A DNA stretch of 64,000 nucleotides from Microcystis viridis FACHB-1342 (GTDB lineage: Bacteria; Cyanobacteriota; Cyanobacteriia; Cyanobacteriales; Microcystaceae): assembly GCF_014698335.1 (NCBI RefSeq), contig NZ_JACJSV010000011.1, forward strand, positions 20,517 through 84,516, in the 5' to 3' direction. The notes under the pieces are model-generated. The model had not been told where the DNA came from and made no database searches. It worked only from the letters and a program-made list of their open reading frames with translations. Position 1 is the stretch's first letter, and each line of letters begins with the position of its first letter. The position numbers and the translations under genes are program-made. Shown here one piece after another: positions 54,077-63,777 of this stretch.

Positions 54077-55978
54077 TTAAAATAACAGATCTGCCGCGGC
54101 TTTGACCCGGGCTAGAGGTTCTACAGACCGAGGTAAACTGGGTAAGCGGATCAAAGTTTGATCTGGGAATAAATCCCGATCAATTTCCTCATTAGCATGA
54201 TAACGATTCTGCACGACGTAACGTTGATAGACTCCCTTTTTTTTCAGAGATGCTGTCAATCGCAGTTGTTCGGCAACGATGGCATCTTGGGCTTGCAAAA
54301 CTCCAATAAATTCTGTATGTTGGGGGTCTTTGAGTTTTTCCTGGGCAGACATCACCTGTTGTCTTAAGATTCGCAATCGTCCCATTAAATCTACACGCCC
54401 TAAGACATCTTTATACTTCATCCAAAGCTTAAAAATCCAACTTAACCAATCTCCTAAAGCCGTTGGCATTTCTAAAAATCGCAGGAGATGACCGGTAGGA
54501 GCCGTATCTAAAATAATCAAATCTTGTTGTTTCTGGTCTAATAACTCCATTACTTTTACTAGGGACAACATTTCATCAATTCCTGGCAGAGATTGAGCGA
54601 CAATTTGCCGCCAAGCTTCTGGAGTATAAGCTAGTTTGATGTTCCCCTCTTCCTTACCTTCTCCACTAATCATTTCTGCCAGTTCCCATAAATAATCATC
54701 CCGAAATTTTTCTAAAATGATATTAGCATCAACTTCTTGACCACTTAAATTAGCAGTTAATTGTGTGGATTGATGTCCTAACTTTGTCCCAAAGGCATCT
54801 CCCAAAGAATGAGCCGGATCAATAGAAATAATTCTAATTTTTTGCTCGGGATGACGATTAGCTAAGGCCCAACCAATAGCTGCGGCAACGGTGGTTTTTC
54901 CCACTCCCCCCTTGCCACCAATGATAATGAGTTGGCGTTTGTCGTCAATAAAATCACTAAAACTCGGCAGAATTTTTTGCGGCCATTGAATAGGAGGCGG
55001 GGCCATAAATTCTACTTTTTCGATAATTTCAATTTGACTCATGATCTGATCTAATGCTTCACCTCCTAGGGGTTCTTTTGCCTGTTGGGGCAGGGTGAAA
55101 ATTGTTTCTTGACCTGGAATTTTTAGGAATTTATCGAGGAGTTGCTGTTGCTCACTGTAGCGATCTAAATTTTGATTAGGATCCGTTAGAATGCGATTAA
55201 TAAATAATCTGCCGCAGGGAATATTTAAGTGATGCAAACTATTGAGTAATCGTTCGGTTTCTAATAAACTCATCGGTTCGGCAATTGCCACAATTAAACA
55301 AAGGGTAAAATCCCGATCTTGTAGGATTCGTTTGCCTTCGGTTAATTCTGCTTGTGTTTTGACTAAAAAGTCATCCACATCATCGGCATTGTAGGTTTTT
55401 GCAAAAGTTTGCGAAATAACACGATGTTTTTCTTGAAACAACTCTAAAGAATTTAAAATAATCTCTAAAAAGTCTTTAATCCCCAATAAATTCAAGGTAT
55501 GACCAGAGGGAGCCATATCAACAACAATTCGATCTACAACATTCTCTATTAGTAATCGTTGAATTTCTAATAGACCCATGATTTCATCTAAACCTGGCCA
55601 GTCTAAATCCCAAACAGGAGTTAAATCTTCTCCTTCAACAAAACTGCCCCGTTCTACTAAAAGTTCTAAAAATTTTCCGTATTTTTCTTTAAATTCTAAG
55701 AGCAATTTTTCCGCATCTAATGCCCTAACTTTTAAGTTGGGTAAGTCTTTTACAGGTGATGCTTGATCGCTAACTTCTGTTTGCAATACATCCCCTAAAG
55801 AATGAGCAGGATCGGTTGAGATTAACAGTATTTGTTCCTCGGGAAATAATTTAGCCCAACGGCGAGCAAATCCACAGGAAAGGGTGGTTTTTCCCACTCC
55901 TCCTTTGCCACTAAACATAACTAAATGTCGAGTGTCATAGCAACTTAGAGCGTTATTTACCAAGTTAAAGTTAGTCAT
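54077..55978 (-). CDS. double-domain ArsA/Get3-like ATPase in the gas vesicle cluster
   Basis: A 633-residue protein with two ArsA/Get3 halves. P-loops are SGKGGVGKTT (24-32) and GGKGGVGKTT (354-363); switch motifs are DMAPSGHTLNLL (154-165) and DTAPTGHLLRFL. Two DPAHSLGD motifs follow the P-loops. The arsenite-binding cysteines of true ArsA are not evident and there are no ars genes nearby. Get3 homologues shield hydrophobic membrane helices, so a chaperone for small hydrophobic GvpA-type proteins is a good inference. It starts 12 bp after gvpW, the tightest linkage in this half of the cluster, and is followed by the Cdc48-like gene. Confidence 0.88.
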   Translation of the reverse strand: MTNFNLVNNALSCYDTRHLVMFSGKGGVGKTTLSCGFARRWAKLFPEEQILLISTDPAHSLGDVLQTEVSDQASPVKDLPNLKVRALDAEKLLLEFKEKYGKFLELLVERGSFVEGEDLTPVWDLDWPGLDEIMGLLEIQRLLIENVVDRIVVDMAPSGHTLNLLGIKDFLEIILNSLELFQEKHRVISQTFAKTYNADDVDDFLVKTQAELTEGKRILQDRDFTLCLIVAIAEPMSLLETERLLNSLHHLNIPCGRLFINRILTDPNQNLDRYSEQQQLLDKFLKIPGQETIFTLPQQAKEPLGGEALDQIMSQIEIIEKVEFMAPPPIQWPQKILPSFSDFIDDKRQLIIIGGKGGVGKTTVAAAIGWALANRHPEQKIRIISIDPAHSLGDAFGTKLGHQSTQLTANLSGQEVDANIILEKFRDDYLWELAEMISGEGKEEGNIKLAYTPEAWRQIVAQSLPGIDEMLSLVKVMELLDQKQQDLIILDTAPTGHLLRFLEMPTALGDWLSWIFKLWMKYKDVLGRVDLMGRLRILRQQVMSAQEKLKDPQHTEFIGVLQAQDAIVAEQLRLTASLKKKGVYQRYVVQNRYHANEEIDRDLFPDQTLIRLPSLPRSVEPLARVKAAADLLF

Positions 55979-55990
55979 AGAGAAATCAAG

Positions 55991-56674
55991 TTAAGTAAAG
56001 TGATAGGGGGGAGAAACTTGTCCTAATTGTAATTGCCAACGGGGGCAAGCTTTCTGCCAATGCAAGACTTGCTCGATTAGTAAAGGTTCTTCTTGAAAAT
56101 TAACTAAAAGATAAATTCGTGATTCTGTCCCCGGAGCAGTAATAATCCTAGTTGACGGATAGCTTTGGGTCACTAAATGCCCGAGATTTTGCCATTCTGA
56201 ACCTTGCAAAGTATAAAAATCTTGTTGGGCTTCATAAAGCTGTTTTTTGGCTAAAAAATATTGTCTGCCCTTGCTTTCAGAAGAGAGTACAGGCTCCTCT
56301 GGCTTACGGGGAATACATTTTAAAAGATATTCTCCTTTTCCCTCAAGTTCTTCAATTTTTTCTTGATATTCTTGGCCATGAGAACAAAGATGAGTCAGTA
56401 AATTTTCTGTCTCTAAAAAAGATGTGCCAAAACGTAAGGGTAAAACAGTGGTTTGTTGAAATAGTTCACAGATAACTCGATCGTGACATAAAACCGATTG
56501 AATCAAGCGTTCATCATCATTTTGTAAAGTGTCTAAACCAACTTCGGGTTCGACTACGGCCGAGAGAGAGCCAACAGTTATCAGTAACAATGGGTTAGCC
56601 ATTCCAACGGGTAATTTTAGGCTTTCTATGGGGGTTTTCAAAAAAGCGTAAGTATATAGATTGTACAATTTCAT
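55991..56674 (-). CDS. gvpW: gas vesicle protein GvpW (GvpL/GvpF family)
   Basis: A 227-residue GvpL/F-family protein when started at the ATG at 56674 (KLYNLYTYAFLKTPIESL); the frame is open to a TTG at 56686. Family features: MKLYNLYTYA beta strand, VLCHDRVICELFQQTTVLPL with RFGTSF, and EEKIEELEGKGEYLLK. Family members are accessory proteins needed for vesicle assembly. The name follows the equivalent gene in other cyanobacterial clusters. It is separated from gvpG by gvpV on the opposite strand and reads directly into the ArsA-like gene. Confidence 0.85.
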   Translation of the reverse strand: MKLYNLYTYAFLKTPIESLKLPVGMANPLLLITVGSLSAVVEPEVGLDTLQNDDERLIQSVLCHDRVICELFQQTTVLPLRFGTSFLETENLLTHLCSHGQEYQEKIEELEGKGEYLLKCIPRKPEEPVLSSESKGRQYFLAKKQLYEAQQDFYTLQGSEWQNLGHLVTQSYPSTRIITAPGTESRIYLLVNFQEEPLLIEQVLHWQKACPRWQLQLGQVSPPYHFT

Positions 56675-56766
56675 AGGGTTTACCAAAAGAAAATTGACGA
56701 TTTTTTACAAATTTTTATATTGGGGCGTTGATATGCTAGAATATTCTAAGTTATTCAGGGATTGTT

Positions 56767-57099
56767 ATGACAACCACTCGTCCACCCAGACCAATTAGAT
56801 CTAAAATTAGCACCATGCCTCGGAAACAATCTGAAGCAGATCACCAACTTGAGCTTTATAAGTTAATTACTGAAAAACAACGTATCCAAGAAAAATTAGA
56901 AATGATGGAGCGGCAGATTCAGCAATTAAAAAATCGTCTCACGTTTGTGACAGAGCAAATTGAGACTACAGAACAAAGTATTCAAAATTTGCGTGCAGCC
57001 AACCCTCCTAGTGTAGCTAAAAAACCTGATTCCCCCAAAACTGTTGCTCACTCCTCTAATAATTCCAGTAATTTCCAAACTTTTTACCTAGAATATTAA
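56767..57099 (+). CDS. gvpV: gas vesicle protein GvpV, on the opposite strand
   Basis: A 110-residue protein. The N-terminus TTTRPPRPIRSKISTMPRK is basic and unstructured; the rest is one coiled coil (LITEKQRIQEKLEMMERQI, then QLKNRLTFVTEQIETTEQSI). I recall this start and coiled coil from cyanobacterial GvpV. Its role in vesicles is not known. Unlike all other gvp genes here it is on the plus strand, between gvpW and gvpG, so it cannot share their transcript. The gap to gvpW is 92 bp and carries divergent promoters if any. Confidence 0.8.
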   Translation: MTTTRPPRPIRSKISTMPRKQSEADHQLELYKLITEKQRIQEKLEMMERQIQQLKNRLTFVTEQIETTEQSIQNLRAANPPSVAKKPDSPKTVAHSSNNSSNFQTFYLEY

Positions 57100-57222
57100 G
57101 GCTTAACCAAGGGCTAGTTCTGACCAAGCTTCAACGAGTTCTCCAGCTTGTCAAATCCGCCCTTACTAAGCTTACAATCTGTGATTTTGTTCATGATCTA
57201 TGTGGTGGGAAATATTGCAAGT

Positions 57223-57483
57223 TTAGAGAGAAGATTCAGATTCGTTTTCTGCCTCTTCTTCTTCTAAGGCTTGAATTTTTAATAAAAGTTCTTCTTCCTG
57301 AATTTCAAACTCCTCCTCAGAAATGTTGCCCATATCGTAAGATAGTTGTAGGGATAATAACAATTTGTGCAAATTTTCCGCCTCATCATATTCTATATCT
57401 GCACGCTCTTGAATTTTCTCCCCAATCCAGATCAGACCCCCAATAGGACCGGTAACAGGAAGAAATAAAAGATCGAGAAACAT
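57223..57483 (-). CDS. gvpG: gas vesicle protein GvpG
   Basis: An 86-residue GvpG: LDLLFLPVTGPIGGLIWIG hydrophobic start, then IQERADIEYDEAENLHKLL and NISEEEFEIQEEELLLKIQ. It is a small accessory assembly protein. AAGGAG is 11 bp before the ATG. It starts 14 bp after gvpF, so both are one operon. Confidence 0.92.
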   Translation of the reverse strand: MFLDLLFLPVTGPIGGLIWIGEKIQERADIEYDEAENLHKLLLSLQLSYDMGNISEEEFEIQEEELLLKIQALEEEEAENESESSL

Positions 57484-57497
57484 AACTAATACTCTCC

Positions 57498-58232
57498 TTA
57501 GATAAGTTGGGCAAAGGTATAGGGTGCGGTTAAATTGTTATAGCGAATTCTTAGGCGATCACCAAACTGCTGATCGATCGCTTCAACGTTTTGGCTAAAT
57601 TCCGGCTCTTGCTCCCAGGGAATTAAATAAGCTGCATTGTAAATCATGTCATCCGTCATCGGATCGCTTTCAATCACCTCTTGGGCGCGATGATTCAATT
57701 GCTCTCTAAAGACTTGAATAATGTCTTGTTTCCGTTGCAATACAGTAGCTTCAATGAGTTGACCTATATGGATAATTTCTTCCATATTTAAGTTTTTCCC
57801 CATCATCGCATCCCGTTCTTGTTTTAACTTAGGATTAGACTCCAAAGCCGCTTGTAATTCCCACTTATTATCCCAAAAAATCTTAATGCTAACCTCTCGT
57901 TGTCCTGACAGTTTAGCAAATAATTCTTTCAGTTGGGTTTTATAGGGAGTAATTAGTTGTTCGGTGACGGATTCCCAGGTTTTGATAACTAAGCCAAACC
58001 GCAGGGGCAACAACGTTGTAAACCCTGCTTCCATGACAGTTTCTAATACTTTTTCATGGCAAATTAAATAGCGACGGGATGCCAAATACTTCTCTTTATG
58101 AGCAGCGGAGTAGAGAAAACTAAAACCATCAATCATCTCACTGTGAACCGGCTCATTATCAATCCCCTGCAAAACCAGTCCGTCAGGAACTGGTTCGGGA
58201 AATATGCCATATAAATAAAGACCCACTGTCAT
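57498..58232 (-). CDS. gvpF: gas vesicle protein GvpF (GvpL/GvpF family)
   Basis: A 244-residue GvpF. The N-terminal domain (TVGLYLYGIFPEPVPDGLVL) and FLYSAAHKEKYLASRRYLI, the central HEKVLETVMEAGFTTLLPLRF, and the C-terminal EVIESDPMTDDMIYNAAYLI with RIRYNNLTAPYTFAQL match the family. GvpF binds GvpA and is a structural or assembly component. GGGAG lies 7 bp before the ATG. It is 15 bp downstream of gvpK. It shares the family with gvpW at 56 kb. Confidence 0.93.
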   Translation of the reverse strand: MTVGLYLYGIFPEPVPDGLVLQGIDNEPVHSEMIDGFSFLYSAAHKEKYLASRRYLICHEKVLETVMEAGFTTLLPLRFGLVIKTWESVTEQLITPYKTQLKELFAKLSGQREVSIKIFWDNKWELQAALESNPKLKQERDAMMGKNLNMEEIIHIGQLIEATVLQRKQDIIQVFREQLNHRAQEVIESDPMTDDMIYNAAYLIPWEQEPEFSQNVEAIDQQFGDRLRIRYNNLTAPYTFAQLI

Positions 58233-58247
58233 CAGTATTCTCCCAAA

Positions 58248-58721
58248 TTAAACCGGCTGAGAAGTTAAAACCAAACGAAGCTTTAGATGAATTAGATCTA
58301 GTTGAGCTAAACCCAGATCAACATTTCCTTCCACAACAACTCCTGTATTGAGAAGTCTATCCACTAATTCTAACACAGAGGGCTTAACACCCTCCTCTCC
58401 CGGGTAATAACTCCCTGCTTCCGGTAAAAGAGTGCCAAACTCTCCTAGGTGGACATTTAACTCTTCTGGCTCAACCTCAAAAATTTCACACAAATGGAGA
58501 ACTTGTTCTTGCAATTTTTGGATACTTTCTGCAGCTCTATCTAAATCAGACTCACTGAGAACCCCTTTTTCCATTCGGCGAATGATTTGGGCTTCGAGCA
58601 ATTGGCGTACCAGTTCCACAACAGTTAACAGTAAAGGGGCTAAACCAGCTTGGCTATTACTTTCTGGAGGGGTCAGCAAGGCTTGATTATCAGAATCGTA
58701 AGGTGTGCAAGCAAGGGTCAT
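58248..58721 (-). CDS. gvpK: gas vesicle protein GvpK
   Basis: A 157-residue GvpK when started at the ATG at 58721 (MTLACTPYDSDNQ); the frame extends to a TTG at 58781 but that adds 20 codons not seen in relatives. Core: GLAPLLLTVVELVRQLLEAQ, IRRMEKGVLSESDLDRAAES, LGEFGTLLPEAGSYYPGE and LELVDRLLNTGVVVEGNVDL. It is required for vesicle formation in model clusters. It opens the K-F-G unit after the decayed gvpX/J copies. Confidence 0.92.
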   Translation of the reverse strand: MTLACTPYDSDNQALLTPPESNSQAGLAPLLLTVVELVRQLLEAQIIRRMEKGVLSESDLDRAAESIQKLQEQVLHLCEIFEVEPEELNVHLGEFGTLLPEAGSYYPGEEGVKPSVLELVDRLLNTGVVVEGNVDLGLAQLDLIHLKLRLVLTSQPV

Positions 58722-58840
58722 GGTTGGAGTTGGTAAATGAGGAGTTCTTAAGGGTGAGTCTCTAGTGGGAGGCTTGGCCAAGAAATTTTATCTGAGGGAA
58801 AAAACGATGTAATTAAACAATTTCAACCTTCCCCTGCCCT

Positions 58841-59060
58841 GTGAAGATTCTGGTGAGGAATTTACCCGACAGGAGGAATGTGCTTGATCATTTTAACTGG
58901 TATCATGGCCCTCGATTGCCTCCGATTGAGGTAGGAATTTTAAGGCTTGAAGTTCAGCTGCCAGGGTTTCTGTTAATAAGGCTTGGGATTGGCTATAGAG
59001 ATAGGAGTCGCTTGCCCACCCATTAATTACCATCTCCCTTGCTCTATCAACAGAGGCAAT
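58841..59060 (-). pseudogene. decayed gvpJ/gvpX tail, copy 3
   Basis: The minus strand encodes DRAREMVINGWASDSYL, YSQSQALLTETLAAELQALK and PQSEAIEGHDTS then a stop. It matches the second half of GvpJ (DKAREMGINWWEGDPYL, then HSQSQALLAENREL). The GvpA-like N-terminal half is absent. Confidence 0.6.
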
Positions 59061-59096
59061 CGTTAACTACTGTAAACTTCTTGACCGTTTGAGGAT

Positions 59097-59420
59097 TCAG
59101 TTGAGGAATTTCAATATATACGAGGAATGTGATTGATCGTTGGGACTGCCATCACGTCTCTCCACTACACTCCATTTGGTTAAGGATTTTAAGGTTTGAA
59201 GTCGGCGTGAAAGTTCCAGGTTTTCCGCGAATAAAGCTTGGCCTTGGCTAGGGAGGTAGGGATAACCTTGCAAGCTGTTAATCGCAGTTTCCCTGGCCTT
59301 ATCAAGGGGGGCAATCGTCTCGTGTAAATTTCCTAACCTTTGAGGATTCAGGTGAGGAATTTCACGCATCTGAGGAATGTGCTTCATCGTTCGGACTGGT
59401 ATCATGGCTCTCCGTTGCAC
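59097..59420 (-). pseudogene. gvpX: decayed gvpX/gvpJ-like tail, copy 2
   Basis: A 107-codon frame whose last 70 residues (DKARETAINSLQGYPYL, PSQGQALFAENLELSRRLQ, then TLKSLTKWSVVERRDGSP) match the GvpJ tail. Its first 35 residues are an out-of-frame read of the end of gvpJ, with which it overlaps. The GvpA-like half is missing, so it cannot make a full GvpJ/GvpX protein. Microcystis clusters usually have a gvpX between gvpJ and gvpK, so this is probably what remains of it. Confidence 0.55.
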
Positions 59421-59784
59421 TCAATTGGTTTAAGGATTTTAGGGTTTCAAGCTCAGTTTCCAGGGTTTGGAGTCGGAGCGAAAGTTCCCGATTTTCTGCT
59501 AGTAAAGCTTGGGATTGGCTATGGAGGTAGGGGTCTCCTTCCCACCAGTTGATTCCCATTTCCCTGGCTTTATCAACAGAGGCAATTAACAAACGAATGC
59601 GGATATTTATAAGTTCAGTGGAGGCGATCGAAACGGAAATATCGCCGGCAATTACAATTCCTTTATCTAAAACTCGTTCGAGTATATCCGCTAAACTCGA
59701 ACCTTGAGTTGCTGTTTTTAGGGAGTTGCTTGACTGGTTTTTGAGCGAGCCAGCAAAAGTGGAAGAAGTCACGGTTGGTTTCAC
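59362..59784 (-). CDS. gvpJ: gas vesicle protein GvpJ
   Basis: A 140-residue GvpJ, GTG start. The GvpA-like core SLADILERVLDKGIVIAGD with ISVSIASTELINIRIRLLI is followed by a tail (DKAREMGINWWEGDPYL, then SQSQALLAENRELSLRLQTL) typical of GvpJ. A minor GvpA-family subunit thought to start or cap the vesicle. It follows gvpN by 17 bp, so it is in the same operon. The tail has been duplicated twice downstream. Confidence 0.92.
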   Translation of the reverse strand: MKPTVTSSTFAGSLKNQSSNSLKTATQGSSLADILERVLDKGIVIAGDISVSIASTELINIRIRLLIASVDKAREMGINWWEGDPYLHSQSQALLAENRELSLRLQTLETELETLKSLNQLSATESHDTSPNDEAHSSDA

Positions 59785-59801
59785 TCAATAAGAGTATAAA
59801 A

Positions 59802-60842
59802 TTAGTCTTTTCGCTGGGGCAAGTTGCCTCGCAGTAAAGATTGAATGGCTTTTAACGATTGATTTCCTGTCGAAGGCTCAGGAGTTGACGCTTGGGCATC
59901 GGAAGGCTCCGTTTCCTCTATAAAGGATAAGGATTCTAACGGATTGTCCTCGAGGATTTCCCATAAAATCGCTCTTGACTTATCAACAGATAAATTGGTG
60001 CGGGACAACAGAACATCGGCGCATATATCACGGAAGTCCGAGTCAGAGGAATCGGCCGCAATATCGTGAGAGGCGCAGACTTTAGCAATCATTAAACAAG
60101 AGCGCAAACCCGACGTTTTTTCAGTCCCAGTTTTCACCCGGAAGGTTTTGACAAGGTTGACAATAAATAAAGCATCTTCTCGACCAATTCCCGTTTTTTG
60201 AGCAAGAATTTCTGTCTGAGTTAGTTGGTCTGGTTCAGGCATATTGATAGTTACCAACCGATCCATTAAAGCATCTTGGGTGGCATGAACCCCACAGTAT
60301 TCTTCTGGGTTGGAGGTGAAAATTGCCCGAAACTGAGAATTGACTTGTAGGTAATCGGGTTGATGGCTAGTGGGGGGCAGGGTGAGAATTTTTTCTTCCA
60401 AGGCAGAGAGTAAAACGTTGTTGACCTCAGGCCGAGAACGATTGAACTCATCATAAACTAGGGTAAACCCTTCTCGACAGGCCATTGTTAACCGAGAATC
60501 CACCCAATTGTGTTTTAGCTCGTCTTCAACCTTGAGAACGCTGTGGATATAGTTATCCATCAGTTTTTTATGGGTGTAGCCAGACTGGCTACCAATTAAA
60601 TCGGAACTGGTAAAGTCATCATCGCCAAAGATTAGCATCACAGGTCTGGCTAAACAATTGGCCAGGTGCATTGCCAAGGTGGTTTTTCCCGTTCCTGCCG
60701 GACCACATAGATGGATGGAAAAACCAGCGTTTAGATAACGTAAGGCGCGAGTGGCAACTTGATCAATCGAAGGCGTAACAACAAATTGACCGGGGCGGAG
60801 GCTGAGGACGGATCTTCTTGTTTGAGTTTCAGTAAATGTCAT
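59802..60842 (-). CDS. gvpN: gas vesicle protein GvpN (MoxR-like AAA+ ATPase)
   Basis: A 346-residue AAA+ ATPase. The Walker A is [12 protein letters not shown] (47-54 core), Walker B is [19 protein letters not shown], and sensor residues are in [20 protein letters not shown]. GvpN is needed for efficient vesicle growth. It may couple ATP use to insertion of GvpA. The C-terminal 50 residues are variable and acidic. It comes after a 590-bp spacer from gvpC and precedes gvpJ by 17 bp. Confidence 0.94.
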   Translation of the reverse strand: MTFTETQTRRSVLSLRPGQFVVTPSIDQVATRALRYLNAGFSIHLCGPAGTGKTTLAMHLANCLARPVMLIFGDDDFTSSDLIGSQSGYTHKKLMDNYIHSVLKVEDELKHNWVDSRLTMACREGFTLVYDEFNRSRPEVNNVLLSALEEKILTLPPTSHQPDYLQVNSQFRAIFTSNPEEYCGVHATQDALMDRLVTINMPEPDQLTQTEILAQKTGIGREDALFIVNLVKTFRVKTGTEKTSGLRSCLMIAKVCASHDIAADSSDSDFRDICADVLLSRTNLSVDKSRAILWEILEDNPLESLSFIEETEPSDAQASTPEPSTGNQSLKAIQSLLRGNLPQRKD

Positions 60843-61434
60843 AGTTGAAGTCTAGTAAATACCATTGATAATCCCCGCCTTGAGCGGACGGGTATTCTTG
60901 AGCTAACAATTGCCCGTTCAAATCTACCCTCAATAACCGATTAGGCAAAATCGTCTTCGGCTTTTAAGGCTTACCTCATAATATATAATATCCCAAAAGA
61001 TCAGGAAGTGTCATCAATTACCTCTAGAACCTTGATTCTGAAGGTGTTTTTAGGATATTCATCAGTCAAGGGGCTAAGGGGCTACAATTCTTGTATAGAT
61101 TACTTTTCAAGACTTAAACAATGAAAAGCCCAGATACAGTCCTTTTCCCTTACCTCCTTTGTCAATAAAAAACTACTAATCACGACATTAACTATAGACT
61201 GAGTGAAGCTTTATCATACTTTTTAGTTTACCAGAGACCTAGAGCGGACTAAATGGGAACCCAACACTCCTAGGTTGAGTCTAGGAACTTAGAAAAGCAG
61301 GATCAGCATGGTAGGTTGAAAACCAAAGGCTTATTGTTTTATTCTCAGATAGTCCTCTAGTTTAGCCAGGAAAAGGGACTAGAGGGTTTTAACTCTAGCC
61401 CTAGGCTTAAGTGGGTTGGAATTAACCTAGAGAT
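60843..61434. other. 592-bp spacer between gvpN and gvpC
   Basis: No reading frame of note. An inverted repeat CCTCTAGT...ACTAGAGG at 61352-61384 could form a stem after gvpC (minus strand) without a clear T run. The length suggests a separate promoter for gvpN-J; none could be singled out. Confidence 0.4.
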
Positions 61435-62097
<663 letters not shown>

Positions 62098-62289
62098 CTA
62101 TGGAATGGATTAGACCCAATCACCCGCTAGGAAAACCTTCACGGGGACTGGGGGGAGAGACAGTAGAGTCCGACTTTTCTTATCACCCCAAAGTTGAGAT
62201 AGTGAACTACCCTATCAATTATAGACTATTGCGCCCCAAGAGAGGGGTAACTAAACTCAATAGGGATTAAAGAAAAGCCGAGAATCTAG

Positions 62290-62307
62290 AAAACCTGGTC
62301 GGGTTTT
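62290..62307 (-). promoter_or_regulatory. intercistronic stem-loop after gvpA copy 3
   Basis: AAAACC and GGTTTT arms around a 6-nt centre (minus strand), about 35 bp downstream of the gvpA stop. Equivalent stems follow copies 2 (stronger) and 1 (weaker). Confidence 0.55.
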
Positions 62308-62340
62308 AACTGAGCAGATAGGAGAATCTGGGATCAATCC

Positions 62341-62556
62341 TTAAGCAGGAACCGCCGCCGATTGAGTCAGACCAACTGCTTCAGCATATTTGAGGTAGGT
62401 TTCAACAGAAGCGATAACTACACGAGCTTCAATCGCTAATAATTCGATTCCGACGAGAGAGACGCGAGCCCAAGCATCAATAACGATACCTTTATCAAGG
62501 ATACGATCGATAACTTCAGCTAAGCTAGAGGAAGAGTTGGTTTTTTCGACTGCCAT
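62341..62556 (-). CDS. gvpA: gas vesicle shell protein GvpA, copy 3
   Basis: 71-residue GvpA, the hydrophobic rib-forming subunit: [20 protein letters not shown] and [20 protein letters not shown]. The protein is identical to the other two copies here. It is the copy next to gvpC. The leader before it repeats the GTACACTTTCTATACAACTA element found before copy 2, with the start-proximal GGTCTATTACC. Confidence 0.97.
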
Positions 62557-62885
62557 GGTAATAGACCTTGTTTGTTAGTTGTATAGAAAGTGTACAGTGC
62601 TGATCCCAAAGTTGATATATCGAGCTACCGCATCTCAGGGGCGCGGCTTCCTAGCCCAAGAATGACCTTCTATTCCGAAAAATAGTGAGTCTCACACTCT
62701 GGTGATAGGGGGTAAACCTAGCTGCAAGGGTCAAAACACGTTTGCCGTGGCAACCTTGTCAATCATAGAGCATTGCGCCCCAAGAGAGGGGTAACTAGAC
62801 TCAATAGGGATTTAAAGAAAAGCCGAGAATCTGGAAAACCCAGTCGGGTTTTCACTCAGCCGATGGGAGAATCTGGGATGGATCC
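62557..62885. repeat. conserved gvpA spacer, repeated three times
   Basis: The 300-350 bp between gvpA copies is itself repeated: AGTGTACAGTGCTGATCCCA, AATAGTGAGTCTCACACTCT, and TTGCGCCCCAAGAGAGG occur in 62584-62793 and 63120-63380, and in part after copy 3 (62230). The unit duplicated was gene plus spacer. Confidence 0.75.
62835..62852 (-). promoter_or_regulatory. intercistronic stem-loop after gvpA copy 2
   Basis: AAAACCC and GGGTTTT, a perfect 7-bp stem with a 4-nt loop, about 35 bp downstream of the stop. It may work as a weak terminator or as a 3' stabiliser that raises gvpA relative to gvpC. Confidence 0.6.
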
Positions 62886-63101
62886 TTAAGCAGGAACCGC
62901 CGCAGATTGAGTCAGACCAACAGCTTCAGCATATTTGAGGTAGGTTTCAACCGAAGCGATAACTACACGAGCTTCAATCGCTAATAATTCGATTCCGACG
63001 AGAGATACGCGAGCCCAAGCATCAATAACGATACCTTTGTCAAGGATACGATCGATAACTTCAGCTAAGCTAGAGGAAGAGTTGGTTTTTTCGACTGCCA
63101 T
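62886..63101 (-). CDS. gvpA: gas vesicle shell protein GvpA, copy 2
   Basis: 71-residue GvpA. The protein is identical to copies 1 and 3; DNA differs at several silent sites (for example GCCGCAGA versus GCCGCCGA near the 3' end). The frame opens further upstream (63197) but those codons are spacer. Start chosen at MAVEKTNSS (63101), 10 bp after an AAAAGG site. Confidence 0.97.
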
Positions 63102-63455
63102 GGTAATAGACCTTTTTGTTAGTTGTATAGAAAGTGTACAGTGCTGATCCCAAAATTGATATATGGAACTACCGCATCTCAGGGGCGCGGCTCCCACACC
63201 AAAAATGACTTTCTATTCCGAAAAATAGTGAGTCTCACACTCTGGTGATAGGGGGTAATCCTAGCTACAAAGGACAAAATCACGTTTACAAAAATAATTT
63301 GTAGGGGTCTAGCTTCGTTTTCGCTATCCGTTGCCGTGTCAACTTGATCAGTTATAGACTATTGCGCCCCAAGAGAGGGTTAACTAAACTCAATAGGGAT
63401 GAAAGAAAAGCTAAGAATTTGTAAACCCCAGCAGGGTATTCACTGAGATCAATCC
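63102..63455. repeat. second gvpA spacer copy
   Basis: Same elements as 62557-62885 with a 30-bp insertion around 63296-63340 that lacks the strong stem; the stem here is a weaker ACCCC/GGGT pair at 63424-63437. Confidence 0.7.
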
Positions 63456-63671
63456 TTAAGCAGGAACCGCTGCAGATTGAGTCAGACCAACGGCTTCAGC
63501 ATATTTGAGGTAGGTTTCAACCGAAGCGATAACTACACGAGCTTCAATTGCTAATAATTCGATTCCGACGAGAGATACGCGAGCCCAGGCATCAATAACG
63601 ATACCTTTGTCAAGGATACGATCAATAACTTCAGCCAAGCTAGAGGAAGAGTTAGTTTTTTCGACTGCCAT
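63456..63671 (-). CDS. gvpA: gas vesicle shell protein GvpA, copy 1 (promoter-proximal)
   Basis: 71-residue GvpA, identical in protein to the others. First gene after the predicted promoter at 63778-63806. Longer upstream frames at 63672-63891 lie within the leader and are not counted. AAAAAGG precedes the ATG by 10 bp. Confidence 0.97.
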
Positions 63672-63777
63672 GGTAATAGACCTTTTTGTTGTTTTCATAG
63701 AAAGTGTACGGTGCTGAAGTCATGGAGGATTCAGAAACTTGTTTGTTTTTTCTGCCTTCATCACTTCGGCATCTGAA

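Noticed and set aside
54077..55978. Arsenite efflux ATPase
   Set aside because: No evident metal-binding cysteine set and no arsB, arsC or arsR nearby; tight linkage to gvpW fits a Get3-like role better.
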